From Pelagibius sp. Alg239-R121 (lineage in GTDB: Bacteria > Pseudomonadota > Alphaproteobacteria > Kiloniellales > Kiloniellaceae), in NCBI RefSeq assembly GCF_947331435.1, contig NZ_CAMZOF010000005.1:186001-250000 (forward strand): a DNA stretch of 64,000 nucleotides. Direction: 5' to 3'. Under the pieces are notes generated by a model. That model was not told the DNA's origin and did no database searches. It saw only the letters and a program-made list of their open reading frames with translations. Of the stretch, positions 1 through 7,615 are shown in pieces (the first letter of the stretch is position 1; every line of letters starts with the position of its first letter). Both the position numbers and the translations under genes were made by a program.

Positions 1-214
1 CAGTGCGCTGGCGCACGCCCCTCATACGGCCGAAGATCTTGTATCAGGCGAATGGAACCGGGCTTACAGCCGTGAAACGGCGGTCTACCCGGTCGAGTCG
101 CTTCGTACCACCAAGTATTGGCCGCCGGTGGGCCGGGTCGACAACGTCTATGGCGACCGTAACCTTGCCTGCGCCTGTCCGTCGATCGAGAGTTACCGCG
201 ACGCTGCCGAATAG
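1..214 (+). CDS. gcvP: Glycine dehydrogenase (decarboxylating), C-terminal end only
   Basis: Only the last 70 codons are in the window, read from base 2 to the TAG at 212-214. The tail carries the typical GcvP ending: AEWNRAY-like (here [10 protein letters not shown]), then [20 protein letters not shown], then [12 protein letters not shown]. GcvP (P-protein) is the PLP enzyme of the glycine cleavage system, which decarboxylates glycine and loads the aminomethyl group on the lipoyl H-protein in the cytosol. Whether this is full-length GcvP or the GcvPB half cannot be told from the fragment. The PLP lysine and the rest of the gcv operon lie outside the window to the left. A strong terminator follows 31 bases after the stop. 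Confidence 0.93.
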   Translation, partial: SALAHAPHTAEDLVSGEWNRAYSRETAVYPVESLRTTKYWPPVGRVDNVYGDRNLACACPSIESYRDAAE

Positions 215-245
215 GCTTCAAAAAACGAGCGACAAGAAAAAACTA

Positions 246-277
246 GGGCCCGCCGGATCAGATCCGGCGGGCCCTTT
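246..277 (+). terminator. Rho-independent terminator of gcvP, probably shared
   Basis: A 14-bp perfect GC-rich stem (246-259 with 261-274, arms GGGCCCGCCGGATC and its complement) is followed by TTT at 275-277. It lies between the converging gcvP and the cysteine-repeat gene ending at 296. On the other strand the stem runs into TAGTTTTTTC, so it can also stop transcription from the right. Confidence 0.85.
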
Positions 278-295
278 CGTTGCACTGAAGCTTTA

Positions 296-2281
296 TCAGC
301 CTCTGGCGCCTATGCAGAAGGTCTTTCTGATCGTATCGGTGTCGTCGTCAGTCAACCCGGTCGTCAAAGCACGCCGCGTCGAGAGTGTCACCGTGTAGGA
401 ACAGCTCGGCCAACTCGAGATATCCTCGTGATGGGTACCGAAGGCCGTGTTAACACCGCCGCCCCTTGTATCCGTGCCGCTCGGAAGTGGCGGGATGACC
501 ACGGGTGCTGCCGTGGTGATACCTAAGCTCCAGGCAGCCATCATTTCGTGGTCCGTGGTGTACTCGATGTCCAGATCGCTGAACAGCGGTGAGCAGGCAT
601 CGCCACCGCCGCTATGGAACTGCAACAGGTCGAGCAGCGTTACCTCGTTCCAATTGTTGATGTGGATACGGCTGAGCTCGTTGCTGTAATCCGGCGGTGA
701 TATCGGTCCGCCGACGCGTGTTGCCTCGAAGACGATTGCCACATCGACACCGTTCTTGAGATTTGCAGCGGGAACCTGAGTACCAGCCGCAACGCCCGGT
801 ACCGGGTTACCGTCAGGGAAGGCCGTGTTGGTCCGGAAACCGATCAGGGCCCCGTTAAATCCATCTCCGAGAGCTGCCGGGTCGACTTCGATCCAGCCGT
901 CCGCGTCAGGTACGACAACGTGAGTCGGCGGTGGTCCCCAAGGTGTGCCCGGCGGTACGGCCGGTGGCGGGGTCGGATCTACGGTCGCACCGGATCCCGA
1001 AATCATCACGGTCTGGAAGGTCTCTTCCAACCCGGTGCCGTTGACGTCCCAGAAAATTGTCCGGCTGCCGACGATCACCGAACACAACAAACTGCCGACC
1101 AGCGGTGTACGGGTGCCGTTGCGCTCGTAAAGGAAGCGGTAACGCATCTGGACACCAGGTGCCGTTGGTGATTCCGCAGGACAGAAACCACGCAGCTCGA
1201 GGCAATTGTGAAAACCGTAGTCCGGGCCACCGTGGCCGAGCACCGCCTTGTTAGTGAGGCCGTTGCCGGCATCGATGTCACCGTAGATATGGAAGTGCCC
1301 AACGTGGGTGAACCATGGCCGCGGCAGGGGTGGCGGGCAGACGCAGAGACAGAAACGCCGGCAGACCAGGGCACAGAGCCAGTAGCAAAGCTGATGGCAG
1401 AAGATCTCAAGGCCAAGCTGCTTTACGAGCTTAGCGTAACTCTCCTCGTCTTCCTTTTCGACGGCGGCAACCAAGCTGGCCAGCAGTTTCGGCCGGCTGC
1501 GCAGTTTTACGACCGCCTGTGCAAAAGCGTGGATCTCAGGGTTCACATCCTTGATCTCAACATGCGGGAAAGGCCGACAGAAGCGGAAACAGATGCGGAC
1601 GCAACGCCAGGTGCAGATCCAAAGGCAGATCCAGTGACACACACCCTGAAGACCGGCACGCTCCAGAATGATGCGGACGCTGTCGCAGTCGCGGGCGAGA
1701 ACGGCCTTTTCTACAGCCGCCACGGCTTCGCGGTTGGCGATCAGGCGCGCGATCGCCCGTCCGGCCTGTTGCAGGGCCGGTACGAGATGCATACAGCCGA
1801 TGATGTAGATGGGCCGATCCGGATTGCAGAGGATCCGGCATACCAGGTCGCAGCGGACCGAGCAGATCCAGTGACAGATGTAATAGCAATAGCGTTCGTA
1901 ACCCAGCTTTTCGATAAGCTTGCGGAAGGAAATTTCGTCGCGCTCGATCACGGCGCCGGCAAGGCGTTCCAGAACGTCTTTGTCGGATGTGATCTTTGTG
2001 ATGATTTCACCGAATTCGCGCAGATCCAGCTGTGGCGGCTCTTTGGGCGGAGGCCCGCAGAGCTCGAGACAGATGAGCGCGCAGTGCTTGGAACAAAGCC
2101 ACTTGCAGACCAGGCTGCAGCGGTCGAGGATTCCGAAGCGGTCCAGCAGCTTTCTGAAACCCTCGTGATCTTGCGCACGGAAGGATTGGACGAGGAGTTG
2201 AAAGGCGACCTCGTCTTCTGCGATCTTTTCGAGGGCGGCGGAGGTCTGGACGACGTCTTCCAAGACGGTATCTTCTGGCAT
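296..2281 (-). CDS. Protein with four cysteine-striped helical repeats (function unknown)
   Basis: I do not recognise this 661-residue protein. The start is set by AAGGAG seven bases before the ATG at 2281. Residues about 15-315 hold four repeats of about 80 residues. Each has a charged helix pair of the type SFRKLIEKLG, then a strict run of six cysteines spaced by three residues: C55-59-63-67-71-75, C132-136-140-144-148-152, C215-219-223-227-231-235 and C295-299-303-307-311-315 (with an extra C313). The gaps are rich in W, I, L, H and R, so one helix face would be lined with thiols. After a PPPLPRP linker comes a roughly 340-residue domain rich in G, P and T with a few scattered cysteines, probably beta structure. 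No signal peptide or clear membrane segment is seen. Metal binding, disulfide packing or a structural role are all possible; none is shown. Confidence 0.85.
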   Translation of the reverse strand: MPEDTVLEDVVQTSAALEKIAEDEVAFQLLVQSFRAQDHEGFRKLLDRFGILDRCSLVCKWLCSKHCALICLELCGPPPKEPPQLDLREFGEIITKITSDKDVLERLAGAVIERDEISFRKLIEKLGYERYCYYICHWICSVRCDLVCRILCNPDRPIYIIGCMHLVPALQQAGRAIARLIANREAVAAVEKAVLARDCDSVRIILERAGLQGVCHWICLWICTWRCVRICFRFCRPFPHVEIKDVNPEIHAFAQAVVKLRSRPKLLASLVAAVEKEDEESYAKLVKQLGLEIFCHQLCYWLCALVCRRFCLCVCPPPLPRPWFTHVGHFHIYGDIDAGNGLTNKAVLGHGGPDYGFHNCLELRGFCPAESPTAPGVQMRYRFLYERNGTRTPLVGSLLCSVIVGSRTIFWDVNGTGLEETFQTVMISGSGATVDPTPPPAVPPGTPWGPPPTHVVVPDADGWIEVDPAALGDGFNGALIGFRTNTAFPDGNPVPGVAAGTQVPAANLKNGVDVAIVFEATRVGGPISPPDYSNELSRIHINNWNEVTLLDLLQFHSGGGDACSPLFSDLDIEYTTDHEMMAAWSLGITTAAPVVIPPLPSGTDTRGGGVNTAFGTHHEDISSWPSCSYTVTLSTRRALTTGLTDDDTDTIRKTFCIGARG

Positions 2282-2788
2282 GATTGCACTCCTTGAATCA
2301 GGGTTTCGGGGCAAAGCAGAGCCGTTGCGAAGTCGTGCGTAATCCGGATGAAGGATCACGATTTCTTCGTCGAAACCGATTGATGATCGAATAACGAACG
2401 TTGCACGCCGACTATGTGTAAAACGCAGCGACTGCCTGTCATTTCGAATGGGTTTGTTGCGATCACCTTGTCATATCCGAGAATTGAAATGACCTGTGGC
2501 TACGCTATGGATCAAGCTGCACTACGTCGAAAAATGAGTCGCAGGCAACCTGACTTGCTTTAAGAAAACGAGAGCATCTAATCCGCGTTCGCTTCAACGC
2601 CGGATGTTCCCATTGCTCCAAACCAGAGCGTCTGCCTGACTCTCAATTACGTTCGGGCTATCACCGAGAAGTTAATCATACGTATACTTATAAATAAAAT
2701 GAAATTCAATACAATTCTGCAGAGCGGAAGGGAAGCAGTGCCTGCGAAATTAGGAAATACCAGTTAAAGTAATTGAATTTATTGAATT
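2282..2788. other. AT-rich intergenic region, about 500 bp
   Basis: No gene is supported here. The stretch is clearly more AT-rich than its surroundings, mainly after 2660 (TATACTTATAAATAAAATG at 2682-2700). It must contain the promoter of the cysteine-repeat gene, which is read leftwards from 2281, but no convincing -35/-10 pair could be fixed. Its composition and length may mark older insertion or loss. Confidence 0.5.
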
Positions 2789-2814
2789 ATTTCGAATGAA
2801 TCGTAATTCGAAAT
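2789..2814 (-). terminator. AT-rich hairpin after the SDR gene
   Basis: A 9-bp perfect inverted repeat, ATTTCGAAT (2789-2797) and ATTCGAAAT (2806-2814), begins seven bases beyond the stop codon of the leftward SDR gene. The following bases on that strand are AT-rich but do not form a true U run, so it is a weak terminator or an mRNA 3' end hairpin. Confidence 0.4.
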
Positions 2815-2820
2815 CGATCT

Positions 2821-3570
2821 TTACGCTGGAACTTCAGAACCATCCCAGGCGAACACTTTACCGCTATCCTCTGGTCCAAGTTCACCAATGACGCTGAGTA
2901 AGTATGCGGCGGATTCGGCAGGCGTGAAGAGCTTTCCCGGAGGCACGCCGCGCTGAAAGGGTTTTGAAAGTCGCGTATCGACGGTTCCAGGGTGCAGGCC
3001 GACACAGAGAGCCGAGGCATTCTGGCGGGCCAGCTCGATAGCGAAGGTCTTTAGGAGCATATTGAGGGCTGATTTTGATGCGCGGTAGCTGTACCAGCCT
3101 CCCAGTCCATTATCCGAGATACTTCCCACCCGCGCCGAGAGTGCTGCGAAGACCGATTTTTGGTTCTTCGCGAGCAAAGGCAGGAAGTGTTTTGCCACGA
3201 GCGCGGGACCGATGCTGTTGATTTTGAAAGCGTGCTCCATTGCTGTGGGATCAAGGTTGTTCCACGTCTTCTCAGGTTGCATCTCTGTGCTTTGATGAAG
3301 CAGTCCGCTCGCAAGGAAAACCAAATGCAACGGCGCGGAACTCTTAAGGCTTTTGGCTGCGTTCGAGATACTTTCTTCGCGAAGAAGGTCAAGCTGACCC
3401 GCTGTGACTTTCGACGCGTTACCGTAGTTCCGAATCTGCCGGGAAAACGCGAAGATGCGCGCGACATTTGTCGCGTCTTCCAGGGCCGAGACGACCGCGC
3501 TGCCGATACCACCTGAAGCGCCGATAACTGCAACGTTCAAAGGGCCATCGAAAGATTGAATACTGATCAT
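2821..3570 (-). CDS. Short-chain dehydrogenase/reductase (SDR) family protein
   Basis: This 249-residue cytosolic protein has the classical SDR layout: the nucleotide-binding GASGGIG motif near residues 17-23, a central NSIGPALVAKHF segment, and the active-site YSYRASKSALNML (Tyr-x3-Lys). Length is normal for a single-domain SDR. It resembles the C-factor/CsgA-like subgroup, with a short N-terminal extension before the Rossmann fold. Substrate and NAD/NADP preference are not evident; no basic residue follows the first strand clearly enough to decide. It is separated from the upstream flavoprotein operon by a terminator at 3609-3639, so it is probably transcribed alone. Confidence 0.85.
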   Translation of the reverse strand: MISIQSFDGPLNVAVIGASGGIGSAVVSALEDATNVARIFAFSRQIRNYGNASKVTAGQLDLLREESISNAAKSLKSSAPLHLVFLASGLLHQSTEMQPEKTWNNLDPTAMEHAFKINSIGPALVAKHFLPLLAKNQKSVFAALSARVGSISDNGLGGWYSYRASKSALNMLLKTFAIELARQNASALCVGLHPGTVDTRLSKPFQRGVPPGKLFTPAESAAYLLSVIGELGPEDSGKVFAWDGSEVPA

Positions 3571-3608
3571 GTTCCGCCGTGACGTTGCGGACCCTTTGGA
3601 TGAATTAA

Positions 3609-3639
3609 GGGCCCCGCCAGAGAAACTATGGCGGGGCCC
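3609..3639 (-). terminator. Terminator of the cupredoxin/flavoprotein/TVP38 operon
   Basis: An 11-bp GC-rich stem (3609-3619 with 3629-3639, GGGCCCCGCCA arms) is followed on the minus strand by TTAATTC. It lies 51 bases beyond the TVP38 stop codon and just upstream of the SDR gene. Confidence 0.75.
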
Positions 3640-3689
3640 ATCAAAACCAAGGGGTAATCTGTGAAAAGGACCTAGAGAAGGCTTTGCTT

Positions 3690-4433
3690 CTAAGACGCTT
3701 TCCGGCTGGTTTTGATTCTTTTGTAGACCACGGGGACCAGTGACAGAACCGACAGTCCCAAGAGGGCCACGATGACCTCCGGTGTCAGGATGCCGGTTGG
3801 TGAAAAACTGTCGCCTCGATCGAAAACGCTGCCCAGACCGGCGCCGATCGAAGCAAAGACGAAGGAACCTGGAATAATCCCGATGAAGGTTGCGAGGGTA
3901 AAGGTCCGAAGACTAACGCCCAAAAAGGCCGGCACGAGGTTCACCACGACGAAGGGAAATAAGGGCACAAGGCGAAGAACCAGCAGATAACTGAGAGCGT
4001 TTTCCTGGAAACCGGCCTCCATTTTCATCAGCCAGGGTCCGGCCTTGGCTTTTAAAATATCGCCCAGCGCGGTTCGCGCCGCGAGAAAGATTCCGACCGC
4101 ACCGATCGTTGCGCCGAGTACGACCCAAAGCGTGCCCAGAAAACTGCCGAAAAGGAAACCACCGGCGATGCTTAGAACCGCACCGCCCGGCAGAGACAGC
4201 GCCGTCGACACAGCGTAGATGCCGATGAAGATGGCGACGGCGGCGATCACGTTGTCTGCGGTAAAGGCCATCAAGATTTCGCGATTGTCACGAAGCGCCT
4301 CGAAGCTGAGGTAGTCGTCGAGACCCAGTGCAAAGGCCCCGAAGATGGCAGCGAGGATTACGGCAATCGGCGCTAAGCGGCGCGCCTTTTGCACAAAACC
4401 GCGGCGTGGATCGTTGACCGTCGTGCTACTCAT
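3690..4433 (-). CDS. TVP38/TMEM64 (SNARE-associated/DedA-like) membrane protein
   Basis: A 247-residue inner-membrane protein with five to six hydrophobic segments. The diagnostic part runs from ALSLPGGAVLSIAGGFLFG (about residue 78) through GATIGAVGIFLAARTALGD and the loop RLVPLFPFVVVNLVPAF, all typical of the VTT domain of TVP38/TMEM64 and DedA proteins. AAGGA seven bases before the ATG supports the start. It is the last gene of a three-gene operon, 56 bases after the flavoprotein gene. TVP38 genes are often found beside or fused to MerA-like pyridine nucleotide-disulfide oxidoreductases, as here, but the shared function is unknown. Lipid scrambling is known for eukaryotic relatives; that role is only inferred for this protein. 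Confidence 0.88.
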   Translation of the reverse strand: MSSTTVNDPRRGFVQKARRLAPIAVILAAIFGAFALGLDDYLSFEALRDNREILMAFTADNVIAAVAIFIGIYAVSTALSLPGGAVLSIAGGFLFGSFLGTLWVVLGATIGAVGIFLAARTALGDILKAKAGPWLMKMEAGFQENALSYLLVLRLVPLFPFVVVNLVPAFLGVSLRTFTLATFIGIIPGSFVFASIGAGLGSVFDRGDSFSPTGILTPEVIVALLGLSVLSLVPVVYKRIKTSRKAS

Positions 4434-4489
4434 TTTTTGTTCCTTGTTGTCTTTGTTTGGCTATGTGTCGTCGTCTGTGTTTCAGGCGA

Positions 4490-5920
4490 TCACGGTAACC
4501 GTTGAATCAGGCCGACTACCGTCTTGGTGCGGTCGGAGAACAAAGCGGGCGTGTAGTAGGCGCCAGCTACGCGTTTGGAGACTTCGCCGAGAGTCGGGTA
4601 GGGTGCGATGATCCCGGCCATGTCGGAAGCCTTCAGGCCTTTTTGGACCGCAAGCACCCAAGGCAGGATCAATTCACCAGCGTGCCGTCCCACGATGGTG
4701 GCACCCAGGATTTTGCCTTTCTTGCCGATGACGGCCTTGATGAAACCTTCTGTCGCGCGTTCGGCCCGTGCCCGGTCGTTTTCGTCGAAACCGAATTTGA
4801 CGGCCTTGAACTCAACGCCCTGTTCCATCGCAGCGGCTTCGCTCAGACCGACATGTGCCAGCTCCGGGTCGGTGTAGGTCACCCAGGGCACAGCCTTTTC
4901 GTCCACCTTGGACGGTAAGTTGAACATGGCATTTCGGATGACGATACCGGCGTGATATCCGGCCATATGAGTGAACTGGTAGCTGCCTGCGACGTCGCCG
5001 ATTGCGAAAACGCGTTTATTGGATGTCCGTAACCGCTTGTCGACCTCAATGCCGCGTGGCGAATAATCGATATCCGCTTCTTCCAGCCCGAGGTTGGCGA
5101 CATTGGGACGGCGCCCGACGGCGAGCAGAAGGTGCGATCCGTCGACACGCTGGCTCTTGCCTTCGTGGCTGACCAGAACGGAGACGCCATTGCCTTCGCT
5201 GATTACGCTTTCCACCTTCGCTTGTTCGCGAAGCTCTATTCCCTCCGCGATCAGGCGTTCGCGCACGACCTCAACGGCCTCAGGATCGTCGTTGCCCATG
5301 ATGGAAAGACCTTCGACAACGGTGACCTTGGCGCCGAGCCGGCGATGAGCCTGGGCCATTTCGATACCGATCGGACCACCTCCAACGACGATCAGGTGTT
5401 CCGGACGATCCGTGAGATTGAAGACCGTCTCATTGGTGAGAAAGGGAACATCGTTAATGCCAGGGATTGGCGGTACGAAGGCCGACGACCCAGTGGAGAC
5501 GACGAAGCGCCGTGCCTTGATGACGTAATCGCCTGCTTCGATCTCGTTCTTACTGATGAAGCGGCCGGCCGCCTGAATAACCTTGACGCCCAAGCCCTCA
5601 AAGCGCTCGACCGAATCATGGGGGGCGATGCCGCCGATGACATCGTGAACGTGGGCCGTGACCTTTGCGAAATCGATCTCCGGCTCATGCCCGTTGACGC
5701 CGAACTTTCCGGATGTTCGTACCGTCTCGGCAGCTTCTCCGGCGGCGATCATTGCCTTGGACGGAACGCAGCCGTAGTTCAGGCAATCACCACCCATCTT
5801 GCCTTTTTCGATCAACACGACCTTCGCGCCCATCTGTGTGGCGCCTGCCGCGACGCTCAGCCCGCCGGAGCCTGCACCGATGATTGCGATATCGGCTTTG
5901 ATTACCTGTTTCTTGGACAT
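4490..5920 (-). CDS. Pyridine nucleotide-disulfide oxidoreductase, mercuric reductase/Lpd-like
   Basis: This 476-residue flavoprotein has an N-terminal FAD-binding GAGSGGLSVA (about residue 16), the redox-active disulfide in GGDCLNYGCVPSK (about 44-56), a NAD(P)-binding GGGPIGIEMA, the FAD-contacting ATSGDVAGSYQFTH-like segment (here FAIGDVAGSYQFTH) and a C-terminal dimerisation domain. The C-terminal HxHPT motif of true lipoamide dehydrogenases is replaced by APYPTLGE, and there is no N-terminal HMA domain or C-terminal Cys pair as in classical MerA. So it is neither a proven Lpd nor a proven mercuric reductase. RBS GGAG precedes the ATG. It sits between a secreted cupredoxin-like protein and a TVP38 protein, under a divergent OxyR-like regulator, which suggests redox or metal stress. 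Confidence 0.88.
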   Translation of the reverse strand: MSKKQVIKADIAIIGAGSGGLSVAAGATQMGAKVVLIEKGKMGGDCLNYGCVPSKAMIAAGEAAETVRTSGKFGVNGHEPEIDFAKVTAHVHDVIGGIAPHDSVERFEGLGVKVIQAAGRFISKNEIEAGDYVIKARRFVVSTGSSAFVPPIPGINDVPFLTNETVFNLTDRPEHLIVVGGGPIGIEMAQAHRRLGAKVTVVEGLSIMGNDDPEAVEVVRERLIAEGIELREQAKVESVISEGNGVSVLVSHEGKSQRVDGSHLLLAVGRRPNVANLGLEEADIDYSPRGIEVDKRLRTSNKRVFAIGDVAGSYQFTHMAGYHAGIVIRNAMFNLPSKVDEKAVPWVTYTDPELAHVGLSEAAAMEQGVEFKAVKFGFDENDRARAERATEGFIKAVIGKKGKILGATIVGRHAGELILPWVLAVQKGLKASDMAGIIAPYPTLGEVSKRVAGAYYTPALFSDRTKTVVGLIQRLP

Positions 5921-5974
5921 TTCAACGTCTCCTAATCGATGCGTTGTTCTCGCGTCAGCGTTGGTCGCGCGCGC

Positions 5975-6445
5975 TTAACCTTCGACGACCAGTTTGTAAT
6001 CGGGGGTCGGATTCAGAGGGCAGGAGAAGACGTACTCGCCGGCCTTCAGCGTGATTTCGTAATCCTTGGTCGTACCAGTTGTCAGCCCGCCACCCGAAAC
6101 GCTTGGCAGTGTGGCGCGATTGAGAAGGCCGTCACCGCGCACCCAGAAGCCGAGCGCATAGGGGACGTTCTCGTTCTTGACGCGGAAGATATATTTTCCG
6201 GGCTTGAGTTTCAGGATCTCGGAGTTTGCCAGACGCGCATCTCCGGTCCTGTCGTTGATTTCGTTGCAATCCGCTTTGCTGTTGGAGCTGTAGCCGTGAT
6301 CCTTGCCTTCGACCTCTACGAATTGGCAAGCGGTCTGCGTCAACTCGATAATCTGCGCATCGCCGGCGGCCTGGGAGGGCGCTATGGCGGCGGTGGCCAT
6401 CATGCCGGCGGCGAGAAGGGAACCTGCGAAAAAGCTCTTGGACAT
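5975..6445 (-). CDS. Secreted cupredoxin-like protein
   Basis: A 156-residue protein with a good Sec signal peptide (cleavage probably after SQA, residue 26). The mature part ends in two beta-type segments, LKLKPGKYIFRVKNENVPYALGF-like and ITLKAGEYVFSCPLN, that look like the last strands of a cupredoxin fold. C142 lies where the type-1 copper cysteine would be, but the downstream histidine and methionine ligands are absent (C142-PLNPTPDYK). Two more cysteines, C40 and C60, could form a disulfide. GGAGA before the ATG supports the start. It is the first gene of the operon and faces a LysR gene across an OxyR-type operator. Copper binding is therefore uncertain; the fold call is by pattern only. 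Confidence 0.7.
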   Translation of the reverse strand: MSKSFFAGSLLAAGMMATAAIAPSQAAGDAQIIELTQTACQFVEVEGKDHGYSSNSKADCNEINDRTGDARLANSEILKLKPGKYIFRVKNENVPYALGFWVRGDGLLNRATLPSVSGGGLTTGTTKDYEITLKAGEYVFSCPLNPTPDYKLVVEG

Positions 6446-6544
6446 GCTTCAAGTCTCCAAAATTCTGCGCGATGAGCGCCGTTCGTTTTTCACACTGTCT
6501 TTCAGTGACAGGATTGAGATAAGGGGCTGTGGCCGCTGTTTGAA

Positions 6545-6581
6545 ATATCGATCAGCTATATGATTCATAGCTGGCGGCTAT
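6545..6581. promoter_or_regulatory. OxyR-type operator between the cupredoxin-like gene and the LysR gene
   Basis: Four tetramers lie at exact 11-base steps: ATAT (6545), CTAT (6556), ATAG (6567), CTAT (6578). The known OxyR consensus is ATAG-N7-CTAT-N7-ATAG-N7-CTAT, so 15 of 16 fixed bases match. The inner pair is part of a 7-bp perfect inverted repeat, CAGCTAT (6553-6559) and ATAGCTG (6567-6573). Position in a divergent LysR promoter fits a site used by the adjacent regulator for both directions. Confidence 0.7.
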
Positions 6582-6652
6582 AAAACGTCTTGAAATTGCA
6601 CAAATTTTCACGATCCTGTGAGGACTCGGCCTATTTTCGTGAGGCATTGGCT

Positions 6653-7531
6653 ATGGAAATGCATCAGGTGCGCTATTTTCTCGCGATTTGCGAGGCACAG
6701 AACTTCACGCGCGCCGCGGAAGCCTGCAGCGTTGCCCAGCCGTCACTGACCAAAGCAATTAAGAAACTGGAGGACGAACTGGGCGGTGAGCTCTTTCGCC
6801 GCGAACGCAATCAGACTCAGCTGACGGATCTGGGGCAGCTGATGAAACCGCATTTGGAGACCATCTATACGGCAACGGAGGCCGCTAAGGCCGATGCCGG
6901 GGATTATAAGTTGAGCGAGAGGACCACGGTCAATCTCGGCGTGATGTCCACCATCGGCCCCTCGCAAATGGTCGGTTTTATAAGCCAGCTGCGCGCCGAA
7001 GTACCTTCATTAGATCTCAATATCCGGGAAGCGGCGGGCCGTCAGCTCGTCGAATCGCTCTTGGAGGGTGACCTGGACATCGGCCTGATCGGCCTGCCGG
7101 ATCTTCCTGACCGGCTGCGTGTCATGCCGCTCTATTCCGAACGCTACACCATCGCCTTCGGCAAAGGTCACCGCTTTGAGCAGATGGACAGTATCCCGCT
7201 CAGGGAGCTGGATCAGGAAGACTATCTGGTGCGCGTCCATTGCGAGTTTTCGGACCACTTCAACGCCCTTGACGAAAAGCGAGAGCACGAGGTCAACGTG
7301 CGCTATTCCTCCGAGCGTGAAGATTGGATTCAGGCAATGGTGTTGGCCCGGCTCGGCTGCTGCGTCATGCCCGAATTCCTGCCGACCATGCCGGGTATTG
7401 CCATGCGTCCGGTCAGTGAGCCGTCGGTTTCGCGGACCATATCGCTGGTCACTGTCGCCGGACGGCGGCATTCGCCGGCGTTAGATATCATGACGCGCCT
7501 GGCCCTGCGCCACGTCTGGCCCGGCGGGTAA
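6653..7531 (+). CDS. LysR-family regulator, OxyR-like with one conserved cysteine
   Basis: This 292-residue regulator begins with a winged helix-turn-helix (HQVRYFLAICEAQNFTRAAE, AQPSLTKAIKKLEDELG) and continues with a two-lobed effector domain. The start at 6653 is preferred because GAGG lies eight bases upstream; the reading frame is open further 5' without a site. The effector domain has VHCEFSDHFNAL where OxyR has the peroxide-sensing GHCLRD, so the first cysteine is kept but the partner is not at the usual distance; a CC pair occurs later in ARLGCCVMPEF. It is divergent from the cupredoxin/flavoprotein/TVP38 operon over an OxyR-like operator and very likely controls it. It is distinct from the true oxyR at 63188. 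Confidence 0.88.
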   Translation: MEMHQVRYFLAICEAQNFTRAAEACSVAQPSLTKAIKKLEDELGGELFRRERNQTQLTDLGQLMKPHLETIYTATEAAKADAGDYKLSERTTVNLGVMSTIGPSQMVGFISQLRAEVPSLDLNIREAAGRQLVESLLEGDLDIGLIGLPDLPDRLRVMPLYSERYTIAFGKGHRFEQMDSIPLRELDQEDYLVRVHCEFSDHFNALDEKREHEVNVRYSSEREDWIQAMVLARLGCCVMPEFLPTMPGIAMRPVSEPSVSRTISLVTVAGRRHSPALDIMTRLALRHVWPGG

Positions 7532-7615
7532 GGAGCGATCGCTCCGGACGACGTGAGCGTGATGCCAAAGCCAGATACTACATCGTCCCGCGACACAGCT
7601 GGTTCCACTGCGCCC

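Noticed and set aside
1208-2296. Long open frame on the plus strand opposite the cysteine-repeat gene
   Set aside because: It is the reverse of the repeats, has no RBS, and shows no domain; the minus-strand gene has a strong RBS, repeated conserved motifs and a plausible protein.
2438-2493. Inverted repeat GTCATTTC/GAAATGAC in the AT-rich intergenic region
   Set aside because: Eight-base arms separated by 40 bases are within chance for this stretch.
4490-5920. Calling the flavoprotein merA or lpd
   Set aside because: The C-terminal HxHPT motif of Lpd and the metal-binding domains and cysteine pair of MerA are both missing, so only the superfamily is given.
7532-7545. Perfect palindrome GGAGCGATCGCTCC right after the LysR stop codon
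   Set aside because: No U run follows on either strand, and GCGATCGC-type palindromes are common in GC-rich genomes; not enough to call a terminator.
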